Position numbers and translations under genes: made by a program. Shown one piece after another: positions 8,403 through 18,157 of a DNA stretch of 64,000 nt. Below the pieces are notes generated by a model. That model did not search any database. It saw only the letters and a program-made list of their open reading frames with translations, and was not told the origin of the DNA. How positions within the stretch are numbered: position 1 is the first letter of the stretch; the number at the start of each line of letters is the position of its first letter. This stretch comes from Halotalea alkalilenta (GTDB taxonomy: Bacteria > Pseudomonadota > Gammaproteobacteria > Pseudomonadales > Halomonadaceae): positions 3,658,001 through 3,722,000 of the forward strand of contig NZ_CP015243.1 of the NCBI RefSeq assembly GCF_001648175.1, given 5' to 3'.

Positions 8403-9410
8403 TCAGAACCCCTCGAGCACCACCTTGCCGCGCGCCTTGCCGCTTTCGATGAAGCGATGCGCTCGCACCAGATTGTCGACGCTGATCCTGCCGTAGTGCT
8501 CGGCGCAAGTAGTGCGCACACGCCCAGCATCGACCAGCCGGGCGAGCTTCTCGAGCAGCCGGCGCTGCTGGCCGATGTCGGCGGTCTGGTAGAGCGAGCG
8601 GGTGAACATCGTCTCCCAGTGCACCGAAACGCTCTTGTACTTGAGCGGAAGGATATCCAGCTCGGCCGGATCATCGATCAGCGCGAACTTGCCTTGGGGC
8701 GCGACCAGCTTGGTAATCGCCTCGAGGTGCTGGTCGGTATGGTTGAGCCCGATCACGTAGTCGATACGGTCGATGCCCTGCTCGGCGAGCGCTTGGTCGA
8801 GCGGGCGGGAGTGATCGACAACGCGATGAGCCCCGAGCTCGGTCAGCCAGTCGCGCGTCTCGGCCCGCGAGGCGGTGCCGATCACTTCGAGCGAGCTCAG
8901 CTGGCGCGCCAGCTGGATGAGGATCGAGCCCACCCCGCCGGCGGCACCGATCACCAGCAGCCGGGGATCATCGAGCGGGTCGGCCCTTTGGATCTCCAGG
9001 CGATCGAACAGCAGCTCCCATGCGGTGATCGAGGTCAATGGCAGCGCAGCCGCCTGGGCGAAGTCGAGCGATGCGGGCATGTGCCCGGCGATCCGCGCAT
9101 CGACCACATGCAGCTCGCTGTTGGCTCCCGGGCGATCGATAGCGCCGGCATACCAGACTCGCTCTCCGGGAGCGAAACCTTCGACCTTGGCACCGACTGC
9201 CTTGACCACCCCGGCGACATCCCAGCCGAGCACCTTCGGCGCCTCTTCACTGGCGCTGCCGGGACGCGCGCGCACCTTGGTATCGACCGGATTGACCGAC
9301 ACCGCCTTCACCTCGACCAGCAGATCGTGCTCGCCGGGGAGCGGATCGGGGAGTTCGAGCGCTTCGAGGACATCCGCGGCACCTGGGGCGCAGTAACCGA
9401 TTGCTTGCAT
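8403..9410 (-). CDS. Zinc-type alcohol dehydrogenase-like protein (MDR, quinone-oxidoreductase branch)
   Basis: A 335-residue medium-chain dehydrogenase/reductase. The N-terminal half is the GroES-like domain (VNPVDTKVRAR, VLGWDVAGVVKAVG). The second half is an NAD(P)H Rossmann domain with the nucleotide loop VIGAAGGVGSILIQLAR. The zinc-ligand pattern of classical alcohol dehydrogenases is absent, so it is probably a zinc-independent NADPH reductase acting on quinones or enones. It is divergent from the LysR gene at 9544, separated by 133 bases containing an inverted repeat (ACCGTCG at 9435, CGACGGT at 9457). That arrangement suggests control by that regulator. Confidence 0.85.
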   Translation of the reverse strand: MQAIGYCAPGAADVLEALELPDPLPGEHDLLVEVKAVSVNPVDTKVRARPGSASEEAPKVLGWDVAGVVKAVGAKVEGFAPGERVWYAGAIDRPGANSELHVVDARIAGHMPASLDFAQAAALPLTSITAWELLFDRLEIQRADPLDDPRLLVIGAAGGVGSILIQLARQLSSLEVIGTASRAETRDWLTELGAHRVVDHSRPLDQALAEQGIDRIDYVIGLNHTDQHLEAITKLVAPQGKFALIDDPAELDILPLKYKSVSVHWETMFTRSLYQTADIGQQRRLLEKLARLVDAGRVRTTCAEHYGRISVDNLVRAHRFIESGKARGKVVLEGF

Positions 9411-9543
9411 ACTGGAAGACTCCTATCGGATGGAACCGTCGGACCGTAAAGATGGACGACGGTCGGGATCAGCGTCAGTCTAATTATCCTTGTGCGTTGA
9501 AAAAGACGCCTACCAACGAATGACTTTCTTCATCAGGGCGAAA

Positions 9544-10455
9544 ATGATCCGTCTGGAAGACCTGCGTGTGTTCATCCACACCGTCGATCAAGGCAGCCTC
9601 TCCGCCGCCGCCCGCCTGCTCCAGCTCACCCCGGCGGTGGCGAGCAGCGCAGTGGCGAGGCTCGAGCGCGAGCTCGGCGTGCGCCTGCTGATCCGCTCGA
9701 CTCGCCATCTGCGCCTCTCCGAGGAGGGCGAGCGCTACCTGCCCCACGCCCGTGCGATGCTCGAAACCGAGCGCCAGGGACGCCACGCCCTCGGTGCGGG
9801 AGACGGCTTCTCCGGCCAGCTGCGCCTGACCCTTCCCTCCGGACTCGGGCGCCGGCTGCTCAGGCCCTGGATCGACGAATTCCAGCAGGCGCATCCGAAA
9901 CTCTCGCTCCAGCTCCACATCAGCGACCGCTCGATGAACCTGTTCGACCAACCGCTGGATGCAGCGATCCGCTATGGTGTGCCGCCCGATTCAGGCCTGG
10001 TGGTACTGCCGCTGGCGGCGGGCAACCGCCGGGTGATCTGCGCCTCGCCGGACTACATCGCCCGGCATGGCACACCGCGCGAGCCCGCGTCGCTGCGCGA
10101 GCACAACTGCTTGTGCTTCGTCTGGCACGAACAGATCCACGATGATTGGCACTTCGACTACCAGGGGCGCGGGCGGCGCATTGCTGTGAGCGGTGATCGC
10201 ACCAGCAACGATGGCGAAGTCGTCCACCGCTGGGCGCTCGACGGCATCGGCATCGCCTATAAGTCCCACCTCGATGTCATCGACGATCTTCGCGCCAATC
10301 GCTTGGTCCAGCTGTTTCCCGCCGAATGGTGCGAACCCGCACCGCTGCATCTGGTCTGCGCCGGCCGCGATGCGCTCTCGCCCGCGCTGCGCGCACTGGC
10401 CAAGCACCTGCGCGCGCAGTGCGATCGTCACCTGAACGAAAACGCCGCCCGATGA
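9544..10455 (+). CDS. LysR-family transcriptional regulator
   Basis: 303 residues. The N-terminal winged helix-turn-helix begins MIRLEDLRVFIHTVDQGSLS and contains SAAARLLQLTPAVASSAVAR, followed by the substrate-binding domain of the LTTR family. I start at ATG 9544, because the protein then aligns with the usual LysR N-terminus; a GTG at 9490 would add 18 unconserved residues. Divergent from the zinc-type dehydrogenase, its likely target. The TGA lies in the loop of the hairpin that terminates the convergent aldo/keto reductase gene. Confidence 0.9.
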   Translation: MIRLEDLRVFIHTVDQGSLSAAARLLQLTPAVASSAVARLERELGVRLLIRSTRHLRLSEEGERYLPHARAMLETERQGRHALGAGDGFSGQLRLTLPSGLGRRLLRPWIDEFQQAHPKLSLQLHISDRSMNLFDQPLDAAIRYGVPPDSGLVVLPLAAGNRRVICASPDYIARHGTPREPASLREHNCLCFVWHEQIHDDWHFDYQGRGRRIAVSGDRTSNDGEVVHRWALDGIGIAYKSHLDVIDDLRANRLVQLFPAEWCEPAPLHLVCAGRDALSPALRALAKHLRAQCDRHLNENAAR

Positions 10456-10464
10456 GGGCGGCGT
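10438..10464 (-). terminator. Intrinsic terminator of the aldo/keto reductase gene
   Basis: ACGCCGCCC / GGGCGGCGT, a 9-bp stem with a 5-base loop. On the minus strand it is followed by TTTCGTTC (four Ts counting the stem end), making a good intrinsic terminator about 20 bases beyond the reductase stop. The plus side lacks Ts. The loop contains the LysR stop codon. Confidence 0.75.
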
Positions 10465-10485
10465 GGATGTAGAACTGACCGAGAT

Positions 10486-11439
10486 TCAGCTAGCGCTGGC
10501 GGTATCGAGCGTCGCCATGTCCTCAGGAGCGAGGTGCAGACGGGCGGAGGAAACCAGGCTATCGAGCTGCCCGCGGCTGGTCGCGCTGACGATCGGCGCG
10601 GTCACACCGGGCTTCGCGATCAGCCAGGCCAGCGCGACCTCGGCCGGGGTCGCCTCGACCTTGCGGGCGACCTGGTCGAGGGCGGAGAGGATCCTAAGCC
10701 CGCGGTCGTCGAAGTATTTGCCGAGGAACTCTTCGCGACGAGTGCCCTGGATATCCTCCTTCGAGCGGTACTTGCCGGAAAGGAAGCCGGAGGCGAGGCT
10801 GAAGTAGGTGATCACCCCGATGTCACGCTCGATGCAAAGCTCGCTCAGCGAACCCTCGAAGGAGCTGCGATCATAGAGATTGTACTCGGGCTGGAGCACC
10901 TCGTAGCGTGGCAGGCCCTCGCGGCTGGCGACCTCGAGCGACTCCTTGAGCTGTGCGGCGTCGAGGTTCGACGCGCCGATCGAACGGACCTTGCCGGCCG
11001 CGAGCAGCTTCTGGTAAGCACCCAGGGTCTCATCGAAGGAAGTGTCGGGGTCCGGCACATGGGACAGGTAGAGATCGATGTAGTCGGTCTGCAACCGGCG
11101 CAGCGAGTCCTCCACCGCCTGGGTGATCCAGCGCTCGGAAAGCCCTTTTTTGTCCGGCCCGAGCTCCGAGCCGACCTTGGTGATCAGTATCACCTTCTCG
11201 CGCACGGAGGGGCTGCGCTTGAACCATTTGCCCAGCACGGCCTCGGACTCGCCGCCCTGGTTGCCGGGTACCCAGGTGGAGTAGGAGTCGGCGGTATCGA
11301 TAGTGTCGAGGCCCGCATCGATCCAGGCGTCGAGCAGTCCGAAGGAGGTCGGTTCATCGGCGGTCCAGCCGAACACGTTGCCGCCGAACACCAGCGGGGC
11401 TATCTCGAGGCCCGTCTTGCCGAGGGGACGCTTGTCCAT
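10486..11439 (-). CDS. Aldo/keto reductase
   Basis: A 317-residue (beta/alpha)8 NADPH-dependent reductase. Catalytic residues are visible in DTIDTADSY (Asp and Tyr) and ILITKVG (Lys), with the His region in YLSHVPDPDTS. The SIGASNLDAAQL motif and the C-terminal cofactor loop APIVSATSRGQLDSL fit the family. The oxidised carbonyl substrate is unknown. Start 11439 is preceded by GGAG at a good distance; the open frame upstream adds 16 residues without a ribosome site. It converges with the LysR gene. Confidence 0.9.
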   Translation of the reverse strand: MDKRPLGKTGLEIAPLVFGGNVFGWTADEPTSFGLLDAWIDAGLDTIDTADSYSTWVPGNQGGESEAVLGKWFKRSPSVREKVILITKVGSELGPDKKGLSERWITQAVEDSLRRLQTDYIDLYLSHVPDPDTSFDETLGAYQKLLAAGKVRSIGASNLDAAQLKESLEVASREGLPRYEVLQPEYNLYDRSSFEGSLSELCIERDIGVITYFSLASGFLSGKYRSKEDIQGTRREEFLGKYFDDRGLRILSALDQVARKVEATPAEVALAWLIAKPGVTAPIVSATSRGQLDSLVSSARLHLAPEDMATLDTASAS

Positions 11440-11533
11440 CTTTCTTGACTCCTTAATTAAAGGTAGAAGCCACGCGGAGCGAGGCATTCAGACCCCATTA
11501 AGAATAGAAGAAAGTGCGGGAAGGTGTCCTGCC

Positions 11534-12733
11534 TCATGCGAGCGCATCGTTTGGCCGCTTCTCTTCCTTGGGCGCTCGCAGCGCGGCCAGGGCGGCGAGC
11601 GCCGCCAGCGCCAGCAGCATCCAGAACGGCAGCGTCGGCTCGAGCCGATAGAGCGCGGTACTGGCGAGCGGAGCGACGATGGTGCCGAGTCCTTGCATCA
11701 GCTGACACAGCCCCGCCACCGCTCCCTGGCGTCCCTCCGGCGCGGCCAGCGAAGCGCCAGCCATGAATCCCGGCAGGATCAGCCCGATCCCGGCGCCGAA
11801 CAGCGCGTAGGCAACGCAGTAGCTCAGCGCCTGGGCGCTCGCCAGCATCACCACCGCGCCAAGCGCGAGCAGCGGTGCGCCGGTCAGTACCAAGCGACGC
11901 GGCGGCCAGCGCATTACCCGGGCCTGCAGCGTCTGCGCCGTCATCAGCATCACGCCGACCAGCGTCAGTCCGATCGCCAGCAGCGAAGCCGTCTCGCGCG
12001 CATCCAGCCCTAGACGATCCTGGAAGTAGAAACCAGCGGTGAGATTGATCGTCACCACGCTGATCATCGTCACCAGCCCGATCAAAAGCCAGTTGCGCAG
12101 CCCCGGATGCAGCGGGCTGAGCCGCGCAGTCCCTGGATTTCTCGGCCTGGGCGCCGCGGCGGGCAACATCACCGCCACGACCACCAGCATCACCAGCGGC
12201 AGCGCGGCGGCGAGCATCAGCGGCCAGAGCAGCCCATGGAGTACCAGCGCGGCGCTGAGCGCCGGGCCAACCACCATGCCAAGGCCACCGGCGGCGCCGA
12301 TCATCGCCATGCCGGCGCCGCGCTCCGCCGGAGTCGAGGTGGTATCGGCCATGTAGGCCTGGGTAGAGGACGGCGGCGCGGAGAGGAAGCCCCCGACCAG
12401 GGTACGGGCGGCGATCAGGGAGAAAAACAGCGCCGTGCCCTGGAGCAAGCCGCTGAGGCCGCTCCAGGCCAGCAGGGTGAACGAGGTCCAACCGAGGAAC
12501 AGCCCACCGAAACCGATCATCAATACCGGCTTGCGTCCGAGCCGGTCGCTCAATGCGCCCCACTTGAGCCCCATCAGCGCCATCGCCAGCGAGCCGAGCG
12601 AAATCATCCAGCCGCCTTGGGTTTCGCTCAGGCCCAACTCTCGGATCAACGGCGCCAGGATCGGTAGAATGATGGCCACGCTCATGCCACCGTTGAAGGC
12701 ACAGAGACAAAGGGTGAAGCGGGTCCGGTCCAT
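11534..12733 (-). CDS. MFS transporter, drug-efflux type (12 helices)
   Basis: 399 residues, almost entirely hydrophobic, with about 12 membrane helices. The MFS motif A loop GALSDRLGRKPVL lies between helices 2 and 3, and LSETQGGWMISLG follows helix 1. The GPALSAALVLHG motif near helix 5 suggests the antiporter (motif C) branch, hence proton-driven export from the cytoplasm. A longer frame overlapping this gene on the same strand is arginine-rich and not coding. The gene is divergent from a FAD monooxygenase with a palindromic site between them, so the pair may form an inducible detoxification unit. Confidence 0.85.
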   Translation of the reverse strand: MDRTRFTLCLCAFNGGMSVAIILPILAPLIRELGLSETQGGWMISLGSLAMALMGLKWGALSDRLGRKPVLMIGFGGLFLGWTSFTLLAWSGLSGLLQGTALFFSLIAARTLVGGFLSAPPSSTQAYMADTTSTPAERGAGMAMIGAAGGLGMVVGPALSAALVLHGLLWPLMLAAALPLVMLVVVAVMLPAAAPRPRNPGTARLSPLHPGLRNWLLIGLVTMISVVTINLTAGFYFQDRLGLDARETASLLAIGLTLVGVMLMTAQTLQARVMRWPPRRLVLTGAPLLALGAVVMLASAQALSYCVAYALFGAGIGLILPGFMAGASLAAPEGRQGAVAGLCQLMQGLGTIVAPLASTALYRLEPTLPFWMLLALAALAALAALRAPKEEKRPNDALA

Positions 12734-12842
12734 TTGGGCTCCTCGTGAATGCGGCGCCCAGGGTACAAGATGACGACGGAAATGATAATTGCTTCGCTTG
12801 ATTCAAAAATGCTGCACCAACTTTGCCCACTGGACCCGCAGT

Positions 12843-12858
12843 CACTACAGTCGTAGTG
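12843..12858. promoter_or_regulatory. Inverted repeat between MFS and monooxygenase genes, possible operator
   Basis: CACTAC-AGTC-GTAGTG, a perfect 6-bp inverted repeat with a 4-base spacer, midway in the 175-base divergent intergenic region and 51 bases before the monooxygenase ATG. It has the form of a dimeric repressor site. No candidate regulator gene is adjacent. Confidence 0.45.
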
Positions 12859-12908
12859 TTCCAGCGCCGTCGGCGCTTCGTTATCAGCCCCTGGAGGCCC
12901 AACTCCTC

Positions 12909-14441
12909 ATGATTCTCCCAGCGACACCCGATGATTGCGCCGTACTCATCGTCGGTGCGGGCCCCAGTGGCCTCGCCCTGGCGCTCACTCTCACCCATCA
13001 CGGCATTCGCTGCCGGGTGGTCGACGAGCGCACAGGCCCCGACGAGGCTCCGCGCGCGATGGTGGTCCAGGCCCGAACCCTGGAGCTCTATCGCCAGTTG
13101 GGCTTCGCCGAGCGGCTGATCGAGCATGGGGTCAAGGTCGACGTGCTCGAGCTGAGCGAGGATGGCGAGGCGCCCTTCCAGGTACTGCTCGGCGATATCG
13201 CATCAGGTACCAGCCCTTATCCCTTCCTGCTCTGCATTCCCCAGCGCGATCATGAGCGCCTGCTCGCCACCCGGCTTGCCGAGTTCGGGGTCGAGGTCGA
13301 ATGGAACAGCGAGCTGAGCGATCTCTACCTGCTGGATGATGCGGTGGAGGCAACGCTGGTCGGCCCAGCCGAGGAGCAGCGCCTCAAAGTCCGCTATCTC
13401 TGCGGCTGCGATGGCGCCTACAGCCGGACCCGGACCCTCGCCGGAATCGACGGTCGCGCCGACGATTCGCGCTTGTTCTACGTCGCCGAGGTGCGGCTGG
13501 CGGACGACTCCCTCGGCCACACCCTGCGCTTCGAGCTCGGCCAGCAGAGGATAGACATGCTGCTGCCTCACCCGGTCGCAGGCCTGCGTCAGCTCGTCGG
13601 CACGCTCGATGAAAGCTCGGAAGATCCCCCCGAGCCCGAGACGCTGCGCCCGCGGCTCGAACGCATCGCAGGGGGAAGCATCGAGCGGATCGAACGGATC
13701 GATCACTACCGCACACGCTCATCGATCGCCGAACGCTTCAGTCACGGACATCTGCTGCTGGTCGGCGATGCCGCTCACCAGCACAGCCCGCTGGCGGGCC
13801 AGGGCATGAACACCGGGATCGGGGATGCGATCAACCTGGGCTGGAAACTCGCCGCGGTGCTTGAAGGCCACGCCGACGAAAGCCTGCTCGAAAGCTACAC
13901 AGAAGAGCGGCGCGGCGTCGCCAAGGCGCTCGAGGCCACTAGCGACCGCCTGTTCGAGGGTGCGCTCGATCACGGACTCAAGGGTCGGCTGCTGCGCTCC
14001 TTCCTGGTGCCTCACCTGGTGCCGTTTCTTTCCGGCTTCCCCAAGCTGCGTCGCACCCTGTTCCAGACCCTCTCGCAGACCAGGATCGAGTATCGCCGCT
14101 CCCCGCTCAGCGCAGGGCTCGCGGGCGAAGTGCACGGCGGCGACCGGCTGCCCTGGGTGAGCATCGACGACAGCGACGAAGACAACTTCGCAACCCTCGA
14201 CGGCCTGCGCTGGCAGCTCCACGTCTACGGCACCCCGAAGATGTCGCTGGTGGTCGCCGCCGCCGCGCTCGGTCTCGAGCTCGAACTGTTCGACTGGAGC
14301 GATAGCGCCCGCCTCGCAGGACTCAAGCGCGACGCCTGCTATCTGATTCGCCCCGATGGCCATGTCGCCCTCGCCTCCCCCAGCCAGGACGTGCTCGCCC
14401 TAAAACGCTATGTCGACTGGTATGGGCTCAGCTTCGGCTGA
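12909..14441 (+). CDS. FAD-dependent monooxygenase (PheA/TfdB / MhpA class)
   Basis: 510 residues. The three flavoprotein hydroxylase motifs are clear: GAGPSGLALALTLTHHG (FAD ADP-binding, residues 16-32), CGCDGAYSRTR (DG motif) and LLVGDAAHQHSPLAGQGMN (GD motif). The C-terminal part fits the thioredoxin-like domain of phenol-hydroxylase-type enzymes. It would use NAD(P)H and O2 to hydroxylate an aromatic ring; the substrate is unknown. Start 12909 places the Rossmann motif at the usual distance; 40 further upstream codons are open but unlike the family. Divergent from the MFS pump. Confidence 0.9.
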   Translation: MILPATPDDCAVLIVGAGPSGLALALTLTHHGIRCRVVDERTGPDEAPRAMVVQARTLELYRQLGFAERLIEHGVKVDVLELSEDGEAPFQVLLGDIASGTSPYPFLLCIPQRDHERLLATRLAEFGVEVEWNSELSDLYLLDDAVEATLVGPAEEQRLKVRYLCGCDGAYSRTRTLAGIDGRADDSRLFYVAEVRLADDSLGHTLRFELGQQRIDMLLPHPVAGLRQLVGTLDESSEDPPEPETLRPRLERIAGGSIERIERIDHYRTRSSIAERFSHGHLLLVGDAAHQHSPLAGQGMNTGIGDAINLGWKLAAVLEGHADESLLESYTEERRGVAKALEATSDRLFEGALDHGLKGRLLRSFLVPHLVPFLSGFPKLRRTLFQTLSQTRIEYRRSPLSAGLAGEVHGGDRLPWVSIDDSDEDNFATLDGLRWQLHVYGTPKMSLVVAAAALGLELELFDWSDSARLAGLKRDACYLIRPDGHVALASPSQDVLALKRYVDWYGLSFG

Positions 14442-14458
14442 TCCAGGCCCGCGGCCGC

Positions 14459-16753
14459 TCAGGGGCGCAGGGTGAAACTCAGCGGCTCGCCATCCTCGGC
14501 GTGCTGGCCGATAAACACCTCGAACTCGCCGGGCTCGATCGTCTCGAGCGGGCCTTCCCCAGAGTAAAAGGCGAGCATGGTCGGGTCGATGCTGAAATCG
14601 ACCCTGGCGCGCTCACCCGGGTCGAGGGTAACCCGCTTGAAACCCTTGAGCTCGCGCACTGGACGAGTGACCGAGGCGACCGGGTCGTGGAGATAGAGCT
14701 GGATCACCGTCGAGCCACGACGCTTTCCTTGGTTGATCACCTCGACGCTGGCCTCCAGCTGGCCGTCGCGCGACAGCACGCGGCTGGATAGTCGCGGGTT
14801 CGAAAGCGAGAAATCGGTGTAGCCGAGACCGAATCCAAATGGAAAGAGCGGACCGCCCGCGACATCGAAATAGCGCGAAGTGAATTTGCCCGGGTGAAGT
14901 GGATCGACCGGCCGCCCGGTGGGCACCAGGGCGTAATAGAGCGGCAGTTGGCCAACCCGACGGGGAAAGCTGACCGGCAGCCGGCCGACCGGCTCGAAGT
15001 CACCGAACAGCACGTCGGCGATCGCATGACCGCCCTCGGTTCCGGCGAACCAGGTCTCGAGCAGCGCATCCGCCTGCCCGGCCTGGCGCTCCAGGGTCAG
15101 CGGGCGGCCGTTCATCAGTATCAGCACCAGCGGTTTGCCGGTGCTCTCGAGCGCATCGACCAGCGCGGCCTGCGCCGCCGGCAGGTCCAGCTCGCTGCGA
15201 CTCGACGACTCATCGCTCATCCCGCGGGACTCACCGACCACCGCGACCACCACGTCGGCATCGCCAGCCGCCGCTACCGCCTCGTCGCGCAGCACCTGGG
15301 CCGGACGCGGATCGATCTTCACTTCAGGGGTATAGGTGGTGAGATAGTCGACCACCAGCGGGTCGTCGCTGAAGTTCGCCCCCAGTGCATAGCTCAGGCC
15401 CTCTTCACCACCGCGGGCATCGACCAGTCCTTGCCACAGCGACACCGCCTGTGAGGGCGAAGCGGCACCCGACCAGCTGCCTAGGATATCCGCCTGGCTC
15501 TTCGCCAGCGGCCCCACTACCGCGATTCGCGCCTTACGATCGAGCGGCAGCGTCTCCCGCTGGTTCTTGAGCAGCACCAAGGAGCGTCTCGCCACCTCGC
15601 GAGCCTCGAGGCGATGCAGCCGCGACGGATCGTCGAATGCCAGCGCATCCTCGGTCGAGGGCCCGGAGCGTCGATAGGGATCATCGAACAGACCCAGTGC
15701 GTACTTGGCCGCCAGCACCCGACGCGCGGCCCGATCGATCAGTGCAGGGTCGAGTTCGCCGCGCTCGGCCAGCCCGGCGAGATGGAGGCCGTAGACGTCG
15801 CTGTTCATGTCGACATCCACCCCGGCCTGGATCGCAAGCCGCGCTGCCTGCTCGGCATCGGCCGCGACCCCATGGCTGATCAGCTCACCGATCGCGCCAT
15901 GATCGCTGATCACTAGCCCACCAAAGCCCCACTCACCGCGCAGCAGATCGTCGAGCAGCCAGCGATTGGCCGTCGCCGGTACTCCATCGATGCTGTTCAG
16001 CGCCACCATCACTCCCCCAGCGCCCGCATCGATCGCCGCCCGATAGGGAGGTAGATGCACCTCGCGCATCTGCCGCCGCCCCATTTCCGCCGGGGCATAG
16101 TCGCGTCCGCCCTCGCCCGCGCCGTAGAGCGCGAAGTGCTTGACCACCGCCATCATCGAGTCGGGCGAGGAGAGATCATCGCCCTGGAAGGCATCGACCA
16201 GCGTTTCGCTGATCCGAGTGATCAGCCAGGTGTCTTCGCCGAATCCCTCGGACATCCGCCCCCATCGCGGATCACGGCCGATGTCGACCATCGGGGCGAA
16301 GGTGATGTCCAGCCCGTCGGCGGCGGCCTCCCGCGCCGCCACTCGGCCGCTCAGCGCGATCGCCGGGAGATCCCAGGTCGACGCCAAGCCAAGTCCGATC
16401 GGAAACAAAGTACGCTGGCCATGCACCACGTCGAAGGCGAACGCGAGCGGAATGCCCAAGCGACTGTGCTCGACCGCTTGACGCTGAAGCTCTCGGATAT
16501 CCTCACGCACCACCGTGTTGAGCACCATTCCGGCTCGCCCCGCGGCGATCGACGAGTTCACCTGATCGCGAGGATGGCTGGGGCCGATGCTGACCAACAC
16601 CAGTTGACCGATCTTCTCCTCGAGCGTCATCCGCGCCAGCAGATCGTCGAGGAACCGGGCTTCACGCGGGCTTTCCCCAGCGCTCACCTGGAGCTGCGTC
16701 GACGTCAGCGCAAGACACCCCACCACCGTCCACACCTGCCATGCCTTGCGCAT
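14459..16753 (-). CDS. Periplasmic beta-glucosidase, glycoside hydrolase family 3 (BglX-like)
   Basis: 764 residues in the BglX arrangement: signal peptide (MRKAWQVWTVVGCLALTSTQ), GH3 N-terminal barrel, GH3 C-terminal domain, and a fibronectin-III-like domain at the end (from about SVEVINQGKRRGSTVIQLYLHDP). KHFALYGAGEGGRDY and the nucleophile motif GLVISDHGAIGEL (Asp near residue 283; the common SDW reads SDH here) are visible. It hydrolyses beta-linked glucosides in the periplasm. Start 16753 has AAGGGGA upstream. It converges closely with the monooxygenase gene. Confidence 0.9.
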   Translation of the reverse strand: MRKAWQVWTVVGCLALTSTQLQVSAGESPREARFLDDLLARMTLEEKIGQLVLVSIGPSHPRDQVNSSIAAGRAGMVLNTVVREDIRELQRQAVEHSRLGIPLAFAFDVVHGQRTLFPIGLGLASTWDLPAIALSGRVAAREAAADGLDITFAPMVDIGRDPRWGRMSEGFGEDTWLITRISETLVDAFQGDDLSSPDSMMAVVKHFALYGAGEGGRDYAPAEMGRRQMREVHLPPYRAAIDAGAGGVMVALNSIDGVPATANRWLLDDLLRGEWGFGGLVISDHGAIGELISHGVAADAEQAARLAIQAGVDVDMNSDVYGLHLAGLAERGELDPALIDRAARRVLAAKYALGLFDDPYRRSGPSTEDALAFDDPSRLHRLEAREVARRSLVLLKNQRETLPLDRKARIAVVGPLAKSQADILGSWSGAASPSQAVSLWQGLVDARGGEEGLSYALGANFSDDPLVVDYLTTYTPEVKIDPRPAQVLRDEAVAAAGDADVVVAVVGESRGMSDESSSRSELDLPAAQAALVDALESTGKPLVLILMNGRPLTLERQAGQADALLETWFAGTEGGHAIADVLFGDFEPVGRLPVSFPRRVGQLPLYYALVPTGRPVDPLHPGKFTSRYFDVAGGPLFPFGFGLGYTDFSLSNPRLSSRVLSRDGQLEASVEVINQGKRRGSTVIQLYLHDPVASVTRPVRELKGFKRVTLDPGERARVDFSIDPTMLAFYSGEGPLETIEPGEFEVFIGQHAEDGEPLSFTLRP

Positions 16754-16971
16754 CGCCGTCCCCTTTAGCCGCTTCTCTTCGTATAACACGGCGGCGATAC
16801 AGGGATGGCTTTATATCGTTGCGTTGGCGGCGCAAATCGTTCGCGCCCTCGATGCGCCCGGCTCGCACGGGACGAACGGGCGGGGAATTAGAACCAAGGC
16901 CCACCTCCCCACATTCGCTCTTGGTGAGCGCCCGAGGAACGAGGGCAGTCGAACCATGCCTCACCACCGTT

Positions 16972-17535
16972 TTAGTCGAGCAGTCGAGCGCTGGTGATTT
17001 CGATCGGCGTCGCTGGCACGTCGGTATGAGGACCTCGGCGGGTGGTCGGTACCTGGGCGATCGCATCGACCACCTCCATGCCGCTCACTACCCGACCGAA
17101 TACGGTATAGCCGGGACGCCCGGCGGCACCGTCGAGATTGGCGTTGTCGACCAGGTTGATGAAGAACTGGCTGGTCGCCGAGTCGGGATTGGCGGTTCGC
17201 GCCATCGCGATGGTACCGCGCCGGTTGGCGAGACCATTGCCTGATTCGTTGCGCACCGGCGCCTGGGTGGGCTTCTGCGCGAAATCCCCGTCGAAACCGC
17301 CGCCCTGGATCATGAACCCCGGAATCACACGATGGAACAGGGTGCCCGTGTAGAAGCCCTGGTCGACGTAGGAAAGGAAGTTCTCGACCGTGGCCGGAGC
17401 ATGCTCGGCATCGAGCTCGACTTCGATCACCCCTCGGCTGGTCTCGAGCGCCACGCGCTGCTCGGCCGCGAGAGCGGGGACGGCCACCAAGGTGGTCAGT
17501 GAAAGGGAGAGTATGGTCAGGCAGCGCTTTAGCAT
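16972..17535 (-). CDS. ppiA: Periplasmic peptidyl-prolyl cis-trans isomerase, cyclophilin type
   Basis: 187 residues with an N-terminal signal peptide ([18 protein letters not shown]) and a complete cyclophilin domain: [15 protein letters not shown] with the catalytic Arg, Q-A-P-V-R-N-E, TIAMART and [17 protein letters not shown]. It isomerises X-Pro bonds in exported proteins, as PpiA does in the E. coli periplasm. Start 17535 is the one that begins the signal peptide; the frame stays open upstream without a plausible start. It lies alone, 218 bases from bglX. Confidence 0.9.
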   Translation of the reverse strand: MLKRCLTILSLSLTTLVAVPALAAEQRVALETSRGVIEVELDAEHAPATVENFLSYVDQGFYTGTLFHRVIPGFMIQGGGFDGDFAQKPTQAPVRNESGNGLANRRGTIAMARTANPDSATSQFFINLVDNANLDGAAGRPGYTVFGRVVSGMEVVDAIAQVPTTRRGPHTDVPATPIEITSARLLD

Positions 17536-17833
17536 CGAGAGACTCCGGTCGGTTACGCAAGCGCAGAAGATAGCCGTCCGGGTGGCGGGACACCAGCCTC
17601 GATGGCCACCCTGCGCCGGGCCAGGTACCGACCGAATATGCTGCCCCGGGCGGTCTCGAACTGAGCCAACTCGGCGCTCTCGCCGCTCTTCGACGCTCGA
17701 TAAGTCACTGCAGTTCTGCAATCCCGCTTGCCAAGTTGGTGGATGACGGAGATTCCCGGCGCCTCTTAAGCTGCGAGTCGTGTCCCGCAGGCCACGGGGC
17801 GCCGAGACCAATAACGACAAGAGAGCCTCCGTC

Positions 17834-18157
17834 ATGAACCTTCCGCTCGCCCCGCGCTGGTCGGACATCGATCGACATCCGACCCTGCGCAACCTGCGCC
17901 GACGCAAGCACCGACTGATCGTGGTGCTCGGCGCCATCGCTGCGCTCTACTACTTCGCTCTGCCATTCGGCGCTTCGCAGCTGCGCGACCAGTTCGCGCT
18001 GCCGATCCACCAGCATCTCAACCTGGGACTTTTGTTCGTGCTCTCGCAGTATCCAGTCGGCGGCCTGCTCGCCTACTGCTATCTACGAGGCATGCGCAGA
18101 ATCGATGCTGAGACCCAACGCTTCTCCGCCCAGGCTTTCATGGAGGAGCAGCGATGA
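17834..18157 (+). CDS. DUF485 membrane protein (YjcH-like)
   Basis: A 107-residue inner-membrane protein with two hydrophobic helices ([39 protein letters not shown]). It is the usual small partner encoded ahead of acetate-type symporters (YjcH before ActP in E. coli). The stop overlaps the symporter ATG (ATGA), so it is coupled to it. Its own function is unknown. Confidence 0.85.
   Translation: MNLPLAPRWSDIDRHPTLRNLRRRKHRLIVVLGAIAALYYFALPFGASQLRDQFALPIHQHLNLGLLFVLSQYPVGGLLAYCYLRGMRRIDAETQRFSAQAFMEEQR

Noticed and set aside
11457..13127. A 556-codon minus-strand frame spanning the MFS gene and the divergent intergenic region
   Set aside because: Arg/Gly-rich sequence without family features; it covers the MFS transporter in another frame and the promoter region of the monooxygenase.
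16940..16975. GGTTCGACT on the minus strand, resembling a tRNA T-loop
   Set aside because: No matching T-stem, anticodon arm or acceptor stem around it.
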